Assembly (NCBI GenBank): GCA_003254885.1
Contig: QANT01008398.1
Location: 1 to 64,000 of the forward strand
DNA length: 64,000 bases
Direction of reading: 5' to 3'
Source of the DNA: Purshia tridentata
Taxonomy: Eukaryota; Streptophyta; Magnoliopsida; Rosales; Rosaceae
The notes beneath the pieces are model-generated. The model saw only the letters and a list, made by a program, of their open reading frames with translations. It made no database searches and was not told the origin of the DNA. Every line of letters starts with the position of its first letter. Within the stretch, counting starts at the first letter, position 1. Below, one piece after another: positions 1 to 18,762 of this stretch. A program made the position numbers and the translations under genes.

Positions 1-264
1 AAAAAAAAAAAAAACAAATTAAGAAGACTATTTTTTTATGAATTTAAAAACTAGTGGACCAAAATGAACCTCTATACTTGAAAGGGCCCTGGGCCATCGC
101 CTAGCCAGCTTGCACTCCGGGCTGGCCCTGAGTCAGGGTTTGAAACTTGAAATGGGCCAAGAATTATCCATTATGCATAAACTTCTCAAATGTCAACTTT
201 CGCATTCTCAACTTTTTGGGTTTTTATTTTTAATATTTAATATTTAATATATGAAAATCATGTA

Positions 265-330
265 AATTGGCATGTAAAGTGATATAAAATTGTGATATAA
301 AAATATAATAAGTATAATATTATTATAATG
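265..330. repeat. Partial arm of a fold-back miniature element
   Basis: The stretch with repeated GATATAAAA blocks resembles the right arm of the element at 13,738-13,937 (same spacing of ATGTAAG-like, GATATAAAA and TATGGTAAG-like words). Only one arm is recognisable, so this is either a truncated copy or chance similarity in AT-rich DNA. Confidence 0.35.
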
Positions 331-404
331 CAAAGGATAATGTTAGGGAGACTATATCATTATACCACATAATGTGGTTTCTTAGCTACTCTTGATATAA
401 AGAA

Positions 405-405
<1 letters not shown>

Positions 406-443
<38 letters not shown>

Positions 444-456
444 GAAAGAGAGAGAG
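406..456. repeat. (AT)n followed by (GA)n microsatellite
   Basis: About 17 AT dinucleotides run straight into a short GA-rich tract. This is a simple repeat, probably length-variable between individuals. Confidence 0.9.
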
Positions 457-1804
457 ATCAAGGTTGGGTTGGGCAGAGTCAATTAAGGACTCAGATTAGC
501 TAATTGGGCCTGGGCTAAAAACACAAAGTCAGTTGTATGGGTTGATTGTCGGTTGTCCATTGTCCAACTTTGGGTATTTTCACAACCAAGACCTGATCCG
601 CCATTGACATGTCAGGTGGATGCAATTGAACCAACTTGGTTGGGTCGGTTGTTGGTTGTGACAGATGCACAAAAATAGATCGGTTAAGGGTCGATTGTCG
701 GATAAAATCCGACCTATTCCCAGCCCTACCAAAAAAATACCCTTTATAGTTAGGAGTTGAAGGCACGTATTGTTTTGAATTCAATAATTTCACATGCAGT
801 GCGATTTGGGTCAGATTCTACTAAAAAACCTTTATTGGTTGACGAAAATAGCACATGTCATGCACAATTGTGGATATTTTAGACATTTTAGGCAGTTTCA
901 CCCAATTTTGTTAACGTTCCGTCATTTCACTTGATGATTTGGAATAGAAGGCAACAAATCAACATAACTCAAAATTTTAATTTGCAGCCTTAAATTCCAA
1001 ATGACGAGATTAACTAAACTAAAGGAAGACCATGCAAAAAGTCTAAAACACCTTACTTGTGCATAACATGTGCTCTTTCTGTTAACTAAATTAACAGAAT
1101 TAAAGTCACGTCCTCAAATTGACACATTGAAAGTATAGGAATCTTATAGTTTGGCCCTTTTGCTTTTTCAAAAATGGGAGCTGATGCCCAAACAAAAGGA
1201 GACTAGCACAATACTCGAGCAAGAAAATCTGTGTAGGAGAGTCCAGAGTTTCACAGCCCAAATCGAAAAAAGCCCAATTTTTAATTTGTTTGACAGAAGA
1301 AGCCCATACTACTCACCTAGTGTTTCAGTTGATCTTTCTGGAACATAAATGCTTAAGAAATGTATTGCAACCTTTGAAAAGATGTTAGAAAATGTACTTA
1401 ATAGAGATTTGGGTATCAGATGTGTACCCTAGTATTATTGAGGCCTGTGAATATACTTTTAATTAAGGCCACAGGCACAAAACATCCAGACAGCCAAAAC
1501 TCAAAATGAGAAAAATCCAAAGGGAGAGAAGAAAATGAAAAATGACAGAGATCTGGAATGAGTTAGGGACAAAAGGAAGAGATGCTATTTAGTCATCCTC
1601 ATTTTGTGCAGGTTTCTTCACACACACACAAAGCATTTAGAATTCAACATATGAAGTGGTAAAAGTGGATTCGAGAAAAAGCAAGGAAGCCAGATATGCA
1701 TTACCATTCATTATGTTTATTTTACAGAATTTAAAACCTCCACAGAACACAGGTCCATTCATAAAGTATTACTTGATTCTATTAATACAGGAATTTCTAG
1801 TAGC

Positions 1805-2095
1805 CTACCCCTTAATTTCTGCCATGGTAACAGGTAAGCCTCCAAATTCTGGTGACTGCTGGTAGGAAATGGAGATCAGCTCAGACCTGAACTTCTCTTC
1901 ACTATCAGAATCTTTTGTTTCCAGAGTTTCACCATTCACCTTTTCAGAAGAGAGTTTTGAAGTGAGAACCTGTTCTGGTTCACAGTAAGAAATTGCAATA
2001 AGCGACTCACGAGTCACTTCCTCAGGAGCCTCCTTTCCACGTCCTCTTTTATCCATAAAATGTTGATCTGCTTGGGTCTGCTTGTATCCAAACAT
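1805..2095 (-). CDS. Small uncharacterised plant protein (about 96 aa)
   Basis: A minus-strand frame of 96 codons ending in TAG. I do not recognise a named family. The protein is hydrophilic and acidic, with a basic patch (MDKRGRGKE) near residue 14 and two copies of a short motif: SLIAISYCEPE and ELISISYQQSPE. An in-frame stop lies directly upstream of the first ATG, so the start is that ATG or, if a splice acceptor lies just inside, the second ATG (MDKRGRG). Upstream, around 3,363-3,480, there is a leader-like stretch on the same strand ending at a consensus donor (CACG followed by GTAATC). I therefore infer a 5'-UTR intron of about 1.2 kb. No signal peptide or membrane segment is visible. 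The gene is plausible but not proven. Confidence 0.5.
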   Translation of the reverse strand: MFGYKQTQADQHFMDKRGRGKEAPEEVTRESLIAISYCEPEQVLTSKLSSEKVNGETLETKDSDSEEKFRSELISISYQQSPEFGGLPVTMAEIKG

Positions 2096-3480
2096 ACAAT
2101 ATTAACCGGAAATAATATGAAAATAGTGACAGGAAAACCAGATTAGAAATAAGAATGCAGCTACCATACCAGTCATCCACAAATAAGTTCCAAATGATCT
2201 CAATTAGTAGATAGATGCAAAATGGTTGTAAATTTGTTCATTTTACAATTGAACTGCATCCCCATACACCAACTAAAAACAGAGAAAGAAAAAGTAAATT
2301 ATTGAAGGGGGTAATGGCTGTGAAACTTCAAGTATTTCTTTAGTTTCTTGAGACATACACACCACTTCAGTAATCTGGGCTTCATTAAATCATAGGCAAT
2401 TACAAGTGTTTTACAATAACCGAAGTTCATGTTATGGCAAAATAACAAAATGCAGATAAACTATTACATCTATATGACATCAGTATTGCACAAGAATTTT
2501 ACACAGTGAATTAAGCAAGGCTTCCTAAAACCATGAATTATTTCTCAGCTCAACACCATTCATACATTAAAGGGTGCTGCTGGCAAGTATAAGAGAACAG
2601 GAAATAGAATCATAGAAATAGAAAGCAACCAAAATCAACCTTGACATACGACATCTGAGTTTATGACTACAGCTGTAATTCCTATAATATGTTCAAGATA
2701 TCTCAATGATCGAGGCATACCTCATGGTTTAAGAAATCACACCTAAGACTATAAAAACTGGCCGGGAGATATTTTGTTTTGGTCAAGCAGTAAAACAGAT
2801 ATAGCTTTCATAGAATTGTTACATATCACATAAAACACAGAGCTAAAGAATGAATTCAAATTTTCTTCGCACAACCAACAACCATAAGAGGTAGAAGATA
2901 CTCTTGAGCACCATGTACAAAAAGGGCAAAACCCATCTATCCGCAAACAAATATATATGATCTTCAAGCTTACATACCATCTTTGAAAAAACATCTCTTT
3001 TCAATAATCCAATTTATTTCAAATTACCAGTTCAACAGAAACGAAATCTATCTTTGATCGTCAAGCATAAACCTTCTTAACTACAAAAAATTGTTTTAAA
3101 AAAGAATTAAAAATATTAACAATACAGAATATTAACCAGCAACCCATTAAAGAGAAGAGAAAAATACATACTACCCAAGACTCCGGTTCAAACACGATTT
3201 AAGAAAAAAAGGAAAAGAGATTCAATAAAATGTAAAAATCATAAAAACCTTAAAAACTCTCTCAAATTCCTCAAATTCAAACACATGGTGTCATGGTGAT
3301 CAATTCAGAAGAAAAAGAGATACCAACATGAAACAAAGGATTTGAGAGAGAGAGAGAGATTACCGTGAGGCAAACGCGGATGAGAAAGAAGGGGGTTGGT
3401 GAATGGGGTTGAGTTTCTTTGACGTGTATAAGTATTGAAGAGTCTTATTTTAAAGGAAGTCTCGAACAGAGGAGGAGACG

Positions 3481-6276
3481 TTGCAATGCAAGTTGGCTTC
3501 AGATTCTAGAACCAACTCTGCCTTCTGTGCCGCCTCTTTTTCTCCGTAAACAATTGTTTTTCTCTGTACGGATTCATTTATCAAATTAAGAAATCAATCT
3601 TTTTATGGGAGAAAATCATTTGTTATCATGCTGATGTGGCAAGATAAGGTTAACCCCTCTGGATCCCATTCCCAAAACAAGGTTTTTGTTTTTGTTAAAC
3701 CAAAAACAAGTGTTTTTTCGTTACAACTTACAAGTCACAACCAAAAAAAAACAATTTTCTATTTATCTTTTTGTTATAAGTTATAACAAAAAACTATTTA
3801 TTTATTTTTACCTCCAAACTGAAATTTATATTTTGTTAATGAAAATTTAAATTGAAATAATATGCTAGTTTATATATATTCTTATTTTATTTATCGTAAA
3901 TAAATCACAAATAAACTGAATAGATATGAATTAATGAAACAAAACTAGTTGAAGTCTTTTTCATTTTGATTTGGCAGCCAAATTTCATTAAAGCAATTGT
4001 CTCTTATAAATTTTGTCCTTTTTCCACATTATAAGAAATCTCATAGCGGCCTGAAAGAGCAATGCTAGCTAGCTCCAACACAATTAACCTAACCTGATTA
4101 CCAAGAACTGAGTTGGGTTTTAACTTCACATGGTTAATCTAACATGCTCATGATTTTAGAATATTTAATTAAGTATTTATCTTTTAATAATAACATGTTG
4201 TTATCGTGATTAATAAAATTAATAATAATGAACATGCATATATATATATATAATAAAAAAAATACTAATTAAGTAACATGAATACCAGATTCACACTTGT
4301 ATTGCAACTTGCAATACTAAAAGAAGTGAAAAAGAAAAAACATGAATTAATTTTATCAGTACTACAACATTGTTTTCTTAAAGGTACCTTAGCCTGAGCA
4401 TTACAATTCTTTGTTTTTTCAAAGGTAGAGTTATTAATAATTAAACAAAGACAAGTAAATGGGCTAGTCCAGAAAGAAAGCAAACCAAGGCAACAAAGGC
4501 TAACAGCAAATGCCTGCAGACCCAACTCAACAACCGCACGAAAATGAATCAGACCACACTAGCTCATAACCAATGAATATGAGTGATTCCTTGTATACAA
4601 CAGATGAATTAACAAAAAAATGAGTCAAACATAACAACAGCAACAATAAGGGATGAATATGAGAGACCGGTTGAGTGTACAAAGGCATTTGTTGGGTAGT
4701 TCAGTTGAAAGGGTTGTAGAATTTGCCACATTTACTAACATTAATAGAATCTACACATCCATCTTAAAACTAATTGACAACAGGAGAAGTAATCCAAACC
4801 TTTCTAAGTCACTAGTAAGACCTTCACATTTTCAATTTGGGATTTCTCTCAACACGCCCCCGCACGTGTGCTATTATTCAAGCTTAATACGTGGACAATT
4901 TGTATTGGATAACGTGAGAGCACGTGTAGCCGTTGGGTGCATCACATGAATAACTTGCTCTGATACCATGATAGAATTTTAGCATCCATTCCAAAACCAA
5001 TTAGTAATGAAAGGAGTAGCCGAAATCCTTACAAGCCACTGAAAAAGCTCTCACATTTTCAACGTGAGATTTCTTTCAATAGAAACAAGTCAGAAAACAC
5101 ACAAAAGCCAACTGCAACCAAGCCACCAAAGCAAGAGCCAAAGAACCAAGTATTCAAGAGGCATAAACCCAACAACCATACCAGCTCAAGCCTCAACCAC
5201 AGTGGGGTGAACATTCCACTCTTGAAGGAGAGATATTAGCATTAGTGAACATAACAACCAGCAGCTGCCAAACACAAGTTCTTAGTGATGGTGTGGAGGT
5301 GCTTAACTTTGTGATGGATAGTAGCCCAATCAACAAAGAGAGGCCCAATAGCAGGCTTATTAGGAAGCAACCGACAATATTCTCTTACCACAATCTAAAC
5401 TACACATTTAATGAAAGGTCAACTTACCGGTGATTTAAATTCACGTAAAATTTTATAAGAATTTTTTAGTCTCCTTGCTAAACACAAAGATATTTTTGCG
5501 GATCCTTGATTGAATTTCCACTTTTCTTTTCTTCTTCACCTACCAAAATATTTAAAGACAAGCCACTTACTTTGGTAAATTTAGATTCTATAATAGAATT
5601 TGCTTGTCTTTTTAAAAGATTAAAAAAAAAAAAACTATACATTTTTACAAGAGAAATCTGCCTTTTATTTTTCAACTAACAATGGTGGGTCAAAAACTTC
5701 ACCTATCCTTAAATGAAATGAGATGAAGCGCAAGAGAAGTTTATCATTTAGCTTATACATTATGTGACCTGGGAAGAAATCTTTGCATTAAAACTCTCAT
5801 CTTCACAACAAATGATCACACAAACACAATAAATGATTGCGTGACAAAATCGTGAGAGGACCAAGAGGTTAATGTGAGATAAGAATTGTATACACCCACT
5901 GTATGCAAGAAATTTCCTGACCAAATAAAGTTGTTGGTACATAGTGAAAAATAAAATGATTTATGGGTATGATTCTAGAATTCTAGAGGATTCAAACTGC
6001 TCTATGCATATTAAATCCACGGTAAAAGCCTGAAAATTGTAAATTGGATTGAACAGCTGATAACACACATCTCGTTATTTCTTATTTCCAATTTTGCTAA
6101 TACATGTGTAAAACTACTTTGCCAACTAGAAGATGATGGTGTCAACTGAAAATAACCCTCAACCCAACTGAAATCAAACCTGCTTCCACATGATCCTGTG
6201 CCCCAAGCTTTAGGGTGAAAATGGGGCATAAAATTCAATGTCCTGGGTTACCACCATCTCATCTGTGCATCATAAT
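3481..6276. other. Intergenic, one miniature LTR relic
   Basis: No gene is supported between the small minus-strand gene and the 3' end of the BSK2-type gene. The stretch is AT-rich and contains the relic described at 4,741-5,078. Short open frames here overlap that relic or have no family resemblance. Confidence 0.6.
4741..5078 (-). mobile_element. TRIM-like miniature LTR element (fossil)
   Basis: Two similar direct repeats of about 110 bp (4,741-4,851 and 4,969-5,078) flank a core of about 117 bp. Next to the right-hand repeat, 4,957-4,968 reads on the minus strand as TGGTATCAGAGC, the initiator-methionine tRNA primer site used by many plant LTR elements. A purine-rich tract on the minus strand abuts the other repeat. 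The right-hand repeat starts TG and ends CA. There is no coding capacity, as expected for terminal-repeat retrotransposons in miniature. The repeats have diverged clearly, so the insertion is old. Confidence 0.7.
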
Positions 6277-12034
<5,758 letters not shown>

Positions 12035-13242
12035 TGCTGAGTGCTACATGCCACTCACTGCTTTCTTTGTTTCTTTAGTTTTTGGAGTTGTGTCTACTGA
12101 ATAGGACTTAGTGAAGTGAAGTCAGAAGACTTGTCTGTGTGTGAAAACGAAGGAAAATAGTCAACAAGAGGAGAAATGGGAGAGTTTTATGATGTGGGAT
12201 TCTGTCGTTCAGTTCAAAATGGGAAACTGAGACATCAAGCTCAAGAAGATGAAGCAGCACATGATAAGCTGACAATCAGCACGTGTAGCGAGACCGAGGA
12301 TCCAACGCGCGGTAGAATTTCTTTCCATGTATATTTTCTTTTTTTCTTTTTGAATATCAACCCAAGCAAGTTTTTTTTAATAAAAACTTGTAGCCTGTAG
12401 GTACCAAATATATACGTAAAGTAAACAAGAGGGCCAAAAATTTTAGGAGCCTGCAAAGGCCCAAAACAGAGTACGTGTCTATGTGATGAAGATGAGGTGG
12501 GTTTAACTGCATGAAGCTCTATCTTAACTCTATGTGTCTACGTGTCATTTGTTTGATATTAACTCTATCTTGATTTTGATAGTTTTTATTTTTTATTTTT
12601 TTATATTGTTGCATGAAGCTCTGGGCCACCATCGAGGCTCACGAGAAATAGTAATGACCATGCGTTTGAACTGAATGTTTAAGAGAAAAATTTTTATTTT
12701 CGACCAACTAAATCAACCTTATTTCCGAACCAAAAATTCATTGAATTTATATTAAATATGCATCTAAAAAGGTCAAGTTAGCAGGTGAAAACTGAAAAGC
12801 ATTTATGAGCTTTTAAGACTTTAATTAAAGGCAAGGCCTTATCCTAAGAAACTTTTCTGTAGTGGTTAGGTAGTACACCCAATAAGAAAATAATGGCATC
12901 AGAATTGAAGGCCTACTAATAAAATAATAATTAAATATCTCATAGAGACAATAATAATGGAGGTCCATTTGAAAGTTTTAGTAGGCCAAATTATATCGAC
13001 TCAAATGACAATTTTGTTGTTTGAGGCTCTAAAAGAGGTCTTATTCAGGTCTGGACTCTGAACCAGAAAAAGAAGAAAAGAAAGCCTCATTTACAAATTT
13101 GGTTTTGGTCCCCATTTGGTTTGGACCAGTACTTATAAGAGGTGGGTTTCCTGTTGTAATTTCCAAGCATGCAAACAGCCCACACGCCCTAACAAACTCC
13201 AACAGTACTCAACAAATTTTCAAAGCTTTTAAATTTCGAGGA

Positions 13243-13632
13243 CTGCTATTCACCCTTTTTAATCCATATTCTTTATCAATATTCTCTTTTATTACTTTCA
13301 TTTTACAATCTATTTTTATGATCAAAATCGTTCATCTTTTAGACAATTATTTAAAGATTATATCTTAAAAAAATCAACTAAATCAAAAATCATTTGATCA
13401 TATAATTATTTCAAATAAATTAATGGTAAATCAAATTATTATTAAAACCGTTTATTTATTTGACTATAATTATATATTCAAACGATTTTTAATTTGGTTG
13501 ATTTTTTTTACAGAAATGATCTTCATAATTATATCTAAAAAATGAATGGTTTCAATTATAAACTTATATTATAAAATGAGAAAAATAAAAAATAAGAGGT
13601 TGGTAAAGAATGAAAATTAGAGAAAACAGCTA
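13243..13632. mobile_element. Fold-back MITE-like element, about 390 bp
   Basis: The two halves are inverted copies of each other over most of their length. The innermost clear pair is an AAATCAACTAAATC-like word near 13,370 and its complement near 13,490-13,510. Outward, TTCATCTTTTAGA on the left matches the complement of the sequence around 13,535-13,550 on the right. There is no coding capacity. Exact ends and target duplication were not resolved. Confidence 0.6.
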
Positions 13633-13737
13633 GTATTTCCTACTTCTTAAATTTTAAATTAAGCACTTTAAATTTGATAGACACACAAGATTATCGAATC
13701 TTGAGAATAACCATCACTAATTAATCCTACAATCAAC

Positions 13738-13937
13738 AATGCTACACTTACCATATTTTTATACTATAATTTTATACCATCTTATGTGGTAATCTACATA
13801 GTATTAATACATTCAATACTAAAAAACTAAAAATAAAAACTTTAAAAAGAAGGAAATACACTACCAATATAATAATAACATGTAAGATGATATAAAAAAT
13901 ATGATATAAAAATATGGTAAGAATACCATTATTGTCC
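13738..13937. mobile_element. Fold-back MITE-like element, about 200 bp
   Basis: The left arm (CTTACCATATTTTTATA onwards) is an inverted copy of the right arm (ending TATGGTAAGAATACC), with arms of about 60 bp and a short A-rich centre. There is no coding capacity. The same kind of arm recurs near 265-330, suggesting a family in this genome. Confidence 0.6.
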
Positions 13938-16182
13938 TGCAATTAAGTCAAGAAATGCTTATCCTCACAAAATGGAAGGCCATCACAATCGGACATGTTT
14001 GAAAATTATTGATGAATATTCAACTTGCTGACGAATTGCATGGACCCAACCAACCAACAAAGACAAGAAGATTATATTTGGACCTGCTTATATTGATGTG
14101 GTGCTGATTAGTCGTTTATCATGTTAAAAAAACATTGATAAGCAAAGATGGTGAAGTGGCAAAGAGCCGTGCATGAATTGATCGAATAGGAGCAGTTGCT
14201 TTTCACCTTCTCTTATTAATATGAAAGGGAATCAGCAACACTCCAAATCTAACCCTATACATTGAAATTAGTATGAAAATGACTGATTGCATCATATTGA
14301 AAAAAATGGGTATGCATAATTATTAACTTTGGCTTTAACCATCACATTCATTGACTTTATGTTGTCGATCTCTTCAACGTAAGCCGACAACATTATCATG
14401 TTTGTAATATAAATAATAATTGCAATTTGCTATAGTAGCTAAAGTTATATATGGACTAGCTATAATTTAATTCAATGTTTATCGACTTGCTACATGGACT
14501 ACTTATATATATGGCAACTTGCTATAGTTGATTTTAATGTTTGTCAACTTTCTACGTGTGGAGCTATATGGACTAGCTAGCTAAAGTAGAAAAATTTTAT
14601 GACAATGCGTTTTATATTTTTTATACTATACTTCTTTCACCATTTCATTTTCTAAGAAGTTAAAAATAAAAAAATCTTTGCCCGACACTTCCTCTCTCTT
14701 TCTTCTAGATTCACCTTCAACAACTCTCTTAACTTTCTCTGCAAACTTTATTTATCAGATTAAACTTGTGAATTGATCTGGTTAACCTAGTTGGTGGATG
14801 ACAAAAATAACTCTCTACATATTTGAGTTCGAACTCTTTTTTTTTTAATGATAAAAAAAATGTAAAATTAAATGAATTTTTTTTGAGTGTTTTCATATTT
14901 AAATAAATATGGTAAACAACTTTAAAGAGTGCAACAACTCTACGGTCTAGAGTCATATTGCGTATTGTGTCATGCATGCCTCATAATACAATACAATTTC
15001 TTTTGAAGGAGGTGACACATTTAGCTAATTTGTTGGGATGTTGCAAAGTTTTTAATACTCACGTCACAACTAAAACTAAGGCACTCACAAAAATTAAATA
15101 AATTCATGACTCTGGTCAAATGTGGTATACCCTAGGTCTACCAAATTCATTTCAAATTAACGATTGGTATTTGCTTACTTTAATTAAGAAATACAATGAA
15201 ATTGCTTGACGTATATGTAATAAATATCTCAAAATACATCATAAATTAACAAATTAATCACATGTGTTACATAGATATGCTTAATTGTCATGGAATAATT
15301 AGCGTATCTGCCTTGCTCCAAACGCATGTGTTGCTTAGTTTGATATAGAAATACTTTGATATTCATTAATTCCAAAGAAATTGCTTGGCGTATAAGTTAC
15401 AATTAATTCATGCAAAGAAACGTTTTATAAATGCTCGAAATTTCAAGTATACCTTGTAATTTATGTGTTAATTAGAGTATGTTATCAATTTGGACCACTT
15501 AAACAATATTTGAATTTTGAGCTACCTCCTGGCCAAAAAAACAAAAAAAAAAAGAATTTTGAGCTACCTGATCATCAACACACATTTAAATAATAATAAT
15601 TTACTTGATCAACACACACGTACATAGTGTTACACAGGATTACACTAATTCAGATTCACTGTTTAGCAGTGAAAAAAATTCCTTAAAAAATTAAGCATAC
15701 CCACCAACTATCAATATTGAAACCGAAAACATGATCAGCATATCAAATTTTGCCATAGTTATAATTATCAATCAGGACTTTGACTGGAATTTTACAATAA
15801 AGGGGGTCTATTGGAGACCAACCAGGACTCCATTATATCATAAATTAATCATTTATGGACTTCATCATTTTCAGCCTGTGTAGGCTGAACTAATTAAGAC
15901 CAAGATTATATAACAAGGATTTTCAGTTTAGTCGGCAGCAACCAAGTGTGGAAAGCAACAAGAAAATTGAAAAACAAAAAGTTGATGAAGAAGGCCTAAA
16001 AAGCTTTGATAACCAGTTGATATAGATGGCCTCACTTTTTGTAGGACACTTAGCCTTCAAATATAAGTTGTTTTCATTCAAAAGCACAGGCAGCTAAGCC
16101 TTCAAACAAATAATAATTGAAGAAATACGCAATAGGAGGAGGCAACTAGCTAGCTAGTTAGGATAGCTGTCATTCGCAAAAG

Positions 16183-16744
16183 CTTCACTTCAGAAATAGA
16201 CAAATTAGCTACCCAATCAAGTCACTTTCTATTATTTTTTATTTGTTCAACAAAGTGAGGGAGCCAAAGTCGAATTTTCACCGTAAACATGAAATTAATA
16301 ACAACTCCCCATTAAAAAAGTTACAAGCCTCGAGATTTTTTGAGATAAAATCAAATATATATTTTGTTTTTAAATAAGTAATTAAATTGAGAATAATAAT
16401 ATCAAGTGTAACATGAAAAACCTAAAGTCATGAGCCCCAAAATGACTCATTAGAACCAATAATTCACTTCACTTCAGAAATAGACAAATTAGCTACCCAA
16501 TTAAGTCACTTTCTATTATTTTTTATTTGTTCAGCAAAGTGAGGGAGCCAAAGTCGAATTTTCACCGTAAACATGAAATTAATAACAATTCCCCATTAAA
16601 AAAGTTACAAGCCTCGATATTTTTTGAGATAAAATCAAATATATATTTTGTTTTTAAATAAGTAGTTAAATTGAGAATAATAATATCAAGTGTAACATGA
16701 AAAACCTAAAGTCATGAGCCCAACTCATTAGAACCAATAATTCA
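16183..16744. repeat. Two-copy tandem duplication, about 280 bp each
   Basis: Copy 1 (16,183-16,466) and copy 2 (16,467-16,744) start with the same CTTCACTTCAGAAATAGAC and stay almost identical to the shared end ACCAATAATTCA. They differ by a few substitutions and one short deletion. The close identity points to a recent duplication. No coding capacity was seen. Confidence 0.9.
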
Positions 16745-18583
16745 ATTAGAAGATGCATCGTACGTGATCATCATTTAAAGTGGAGCATGTATGATCAATT
16801 GTAACTCAATCTCCGGATAAATGAAGTAGCTAAAAAGAATTTATTAATTAGGTGGAGGAAACTAGTTGGAGTAGATTATAAGAAAAACCTAATTGAATTT
16901 CACTATCTACTTTTTTAGGGTTTTCCTTTTTCCTTTTTTTTTTTCAAATGGCACTAAAACCCTAATGTCCATGTGCTTTGAACTAAGATTTTCCAATGAA
17001 TATTCAATAGTGTCGGCTGGCTACTCATCGATCACAAATTGCACATAATGGATATCTGATTGCTACTGTCCTCCCACTTATAAGCTTCACTAGTCCGGCT
17101 TCTTATACCAAAACATGAACTCATGCCCATGGGGCTCACGGCCTTTTTAATTTGTTTAATCAATTTGAACATTGAAAAATTAAAATTAAGATTCTTTTAT
17201 CGTTAGAATTCTTATTTGGAGGAAAATTAAAATTAAAATTCTTAGATGACCTTTTATTGTGATCTATTAGCAAAATTAATTAATTGGAGGAAATCGCACT
17301 CGTTCACCATTTAAAGTTTATACATTATATTTTGTTCTCTGGCCGTCCCCATTTTATTTGTCTTCTCTCTTTTTTTTTTTCTTTTTTTTGGTGGCTATCA
17401 AAATCATGAATTAATGTGTCATATCTTTATATATGTCGCATACATGCATGTCTAGTTAGTTAAACACAACATTTCTTTATTTTGGGGTCCAGTACAATGA
17501 CAACATTTTTTGTCCTTATTTTACGATTCAACACTCCCATTAAAAAAGTTTGACTCAAATCTACAAGAAAATAAATTTGTTAATTATTATAGGGTGGCCT
17601 GTCCATTCTTCTTTAATTTTAGCTTTTTAGTACTGGTTTTCTTGAGTTAATATCTGAAAAAATACCTTGTTGACACAGATAAAATAGTGCACTTTGTAGT
17701 TGTACAATGATCTTTTATATGACCATATATGTATACTATTGTTGTTGGCAGATATCGAATTTCTGTTCAGCTTAGCCTGAGAGAGATACTCGATTTAAAA
17801 TTATGTCTAAAATCAGGTCGTTTTAAAATTAAATAAAATTATTTTTTTAATATAATTAAATTATGAATACTAAACTCAAACCCTTAAAACTCAATTGAGG
17901 ACCCGGTTTAATTTGAACATATACATAAATTATATCGATCGGCACAAATTAAGAAATTAAATCAACAGGTAATAGCGTTTGCGTTGCTAACTTGCTACTA
18001 CCCCATTGTCCTCAAAATCGATCAGCCATATTTAGAAGGCTGCTTTCAAAACAAATTAAATATATATGGATTTAATTTCGCAGTCAAATTAAGTCCCCAG
18101 AAGAAGCAAATGGACAAATAATTAACAGTAAGATATAGAGCATTTAATCCAAAATTAGTAGACAATAATATAGATAAGCTTGATCGATCAACAACTTATT
18201 TTCCCATGCCATTTCATCTCTCAGTAGATATATACATGTTTCAAACATGTCAATATCAAGACAGCTAGCCTAGCTTAGTCACAGTCATCGCCATTAAAAT
18301 CCGAGTCAAGAACCCCTATATATAGTCACGATAACGATAGGGTTGAAGGTGTGTTGTGATTCGTGAATGACTGTATCCAACAATGTCACGCTTCTTTTCT
18401 TTTGCCCCCACGTACCTATGCCCCATCCAACCTAATTAGTCCAATCCTTGTTCATGTTTGCTTCAGGCCTTCTTTTCACTTACTCAATCGCTCAACTTTG
18501 CTGTGAAACCAGCTAGCTAGGGTCATCTTTCTTACGTAATTTCCACATGTAATCCCAGCCGTCCATTAGATCTTGCCATCCTC

Positions 18584-18591
18584 TATATATA
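18584..18591 (+). promoter_or_regulatory. Probable TATA box of the NPF7.3-type gene
   Basis: TATATATA lies about 170 bp before the ATG, inside a pyrimidine- and CA-rich region typical of a plant core promoter. The transcription start is not determined. Confidence 0.5.
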
Positions 18592-18762
18592 CGTACACCA
18601 TCTCATGACTCTCATACCTACTCCACCTCCACCTCCAAACAAACCCCTCTCATCTCTTTGTTCCTCAAGTGGTGCAGCACTCTCCTTTTCTTTTGGGTAC
18701 TGCCATAGCTATAAGTTCTTGCCATCGAGAGACTTCAGCTATATATACATGCATATATAGCA

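Larger units (their letters stand above)
1..1804. other. Intergenic, AT-rich
   Basis: No coding region can be supported. It opens with a poly-A tract and holds an (AT)n/(GA)n microsatellite and part of a miniature element near 265-330. The open frames seen here (for example 515-793 minus and 1151-1348 plus) are short, match no family I know and show no splice context. Confidence 0.6.
12035..18762. other. Long non-coding stretch (6.7 kb)
   Basis: No gene is supported. It contains the BSK2 promoter at its left end, two fold-back miniature elements (13,243-13,632 and 13,738-13,937), a two-copy tandem repeat (16,183-16,744) and the upstream region of the transporter gene. Loosely repeated words such as TTGCTATAG and ATGGACTAGCT occur around 14,420-14,590. 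The few open frames longer than 60 codons are AT-rich and look random. Confidence 0.6.

Noticed and set aside
406-456. Regulatory GAGA element
   Set aside because: It is a plain microsatellite with no gene start nearby.
4653-4949. 98-codon plus-strand open frame
   Set aside because: It spans the left repeat and core of the TRIM-like relic and has no protein family resemblance.
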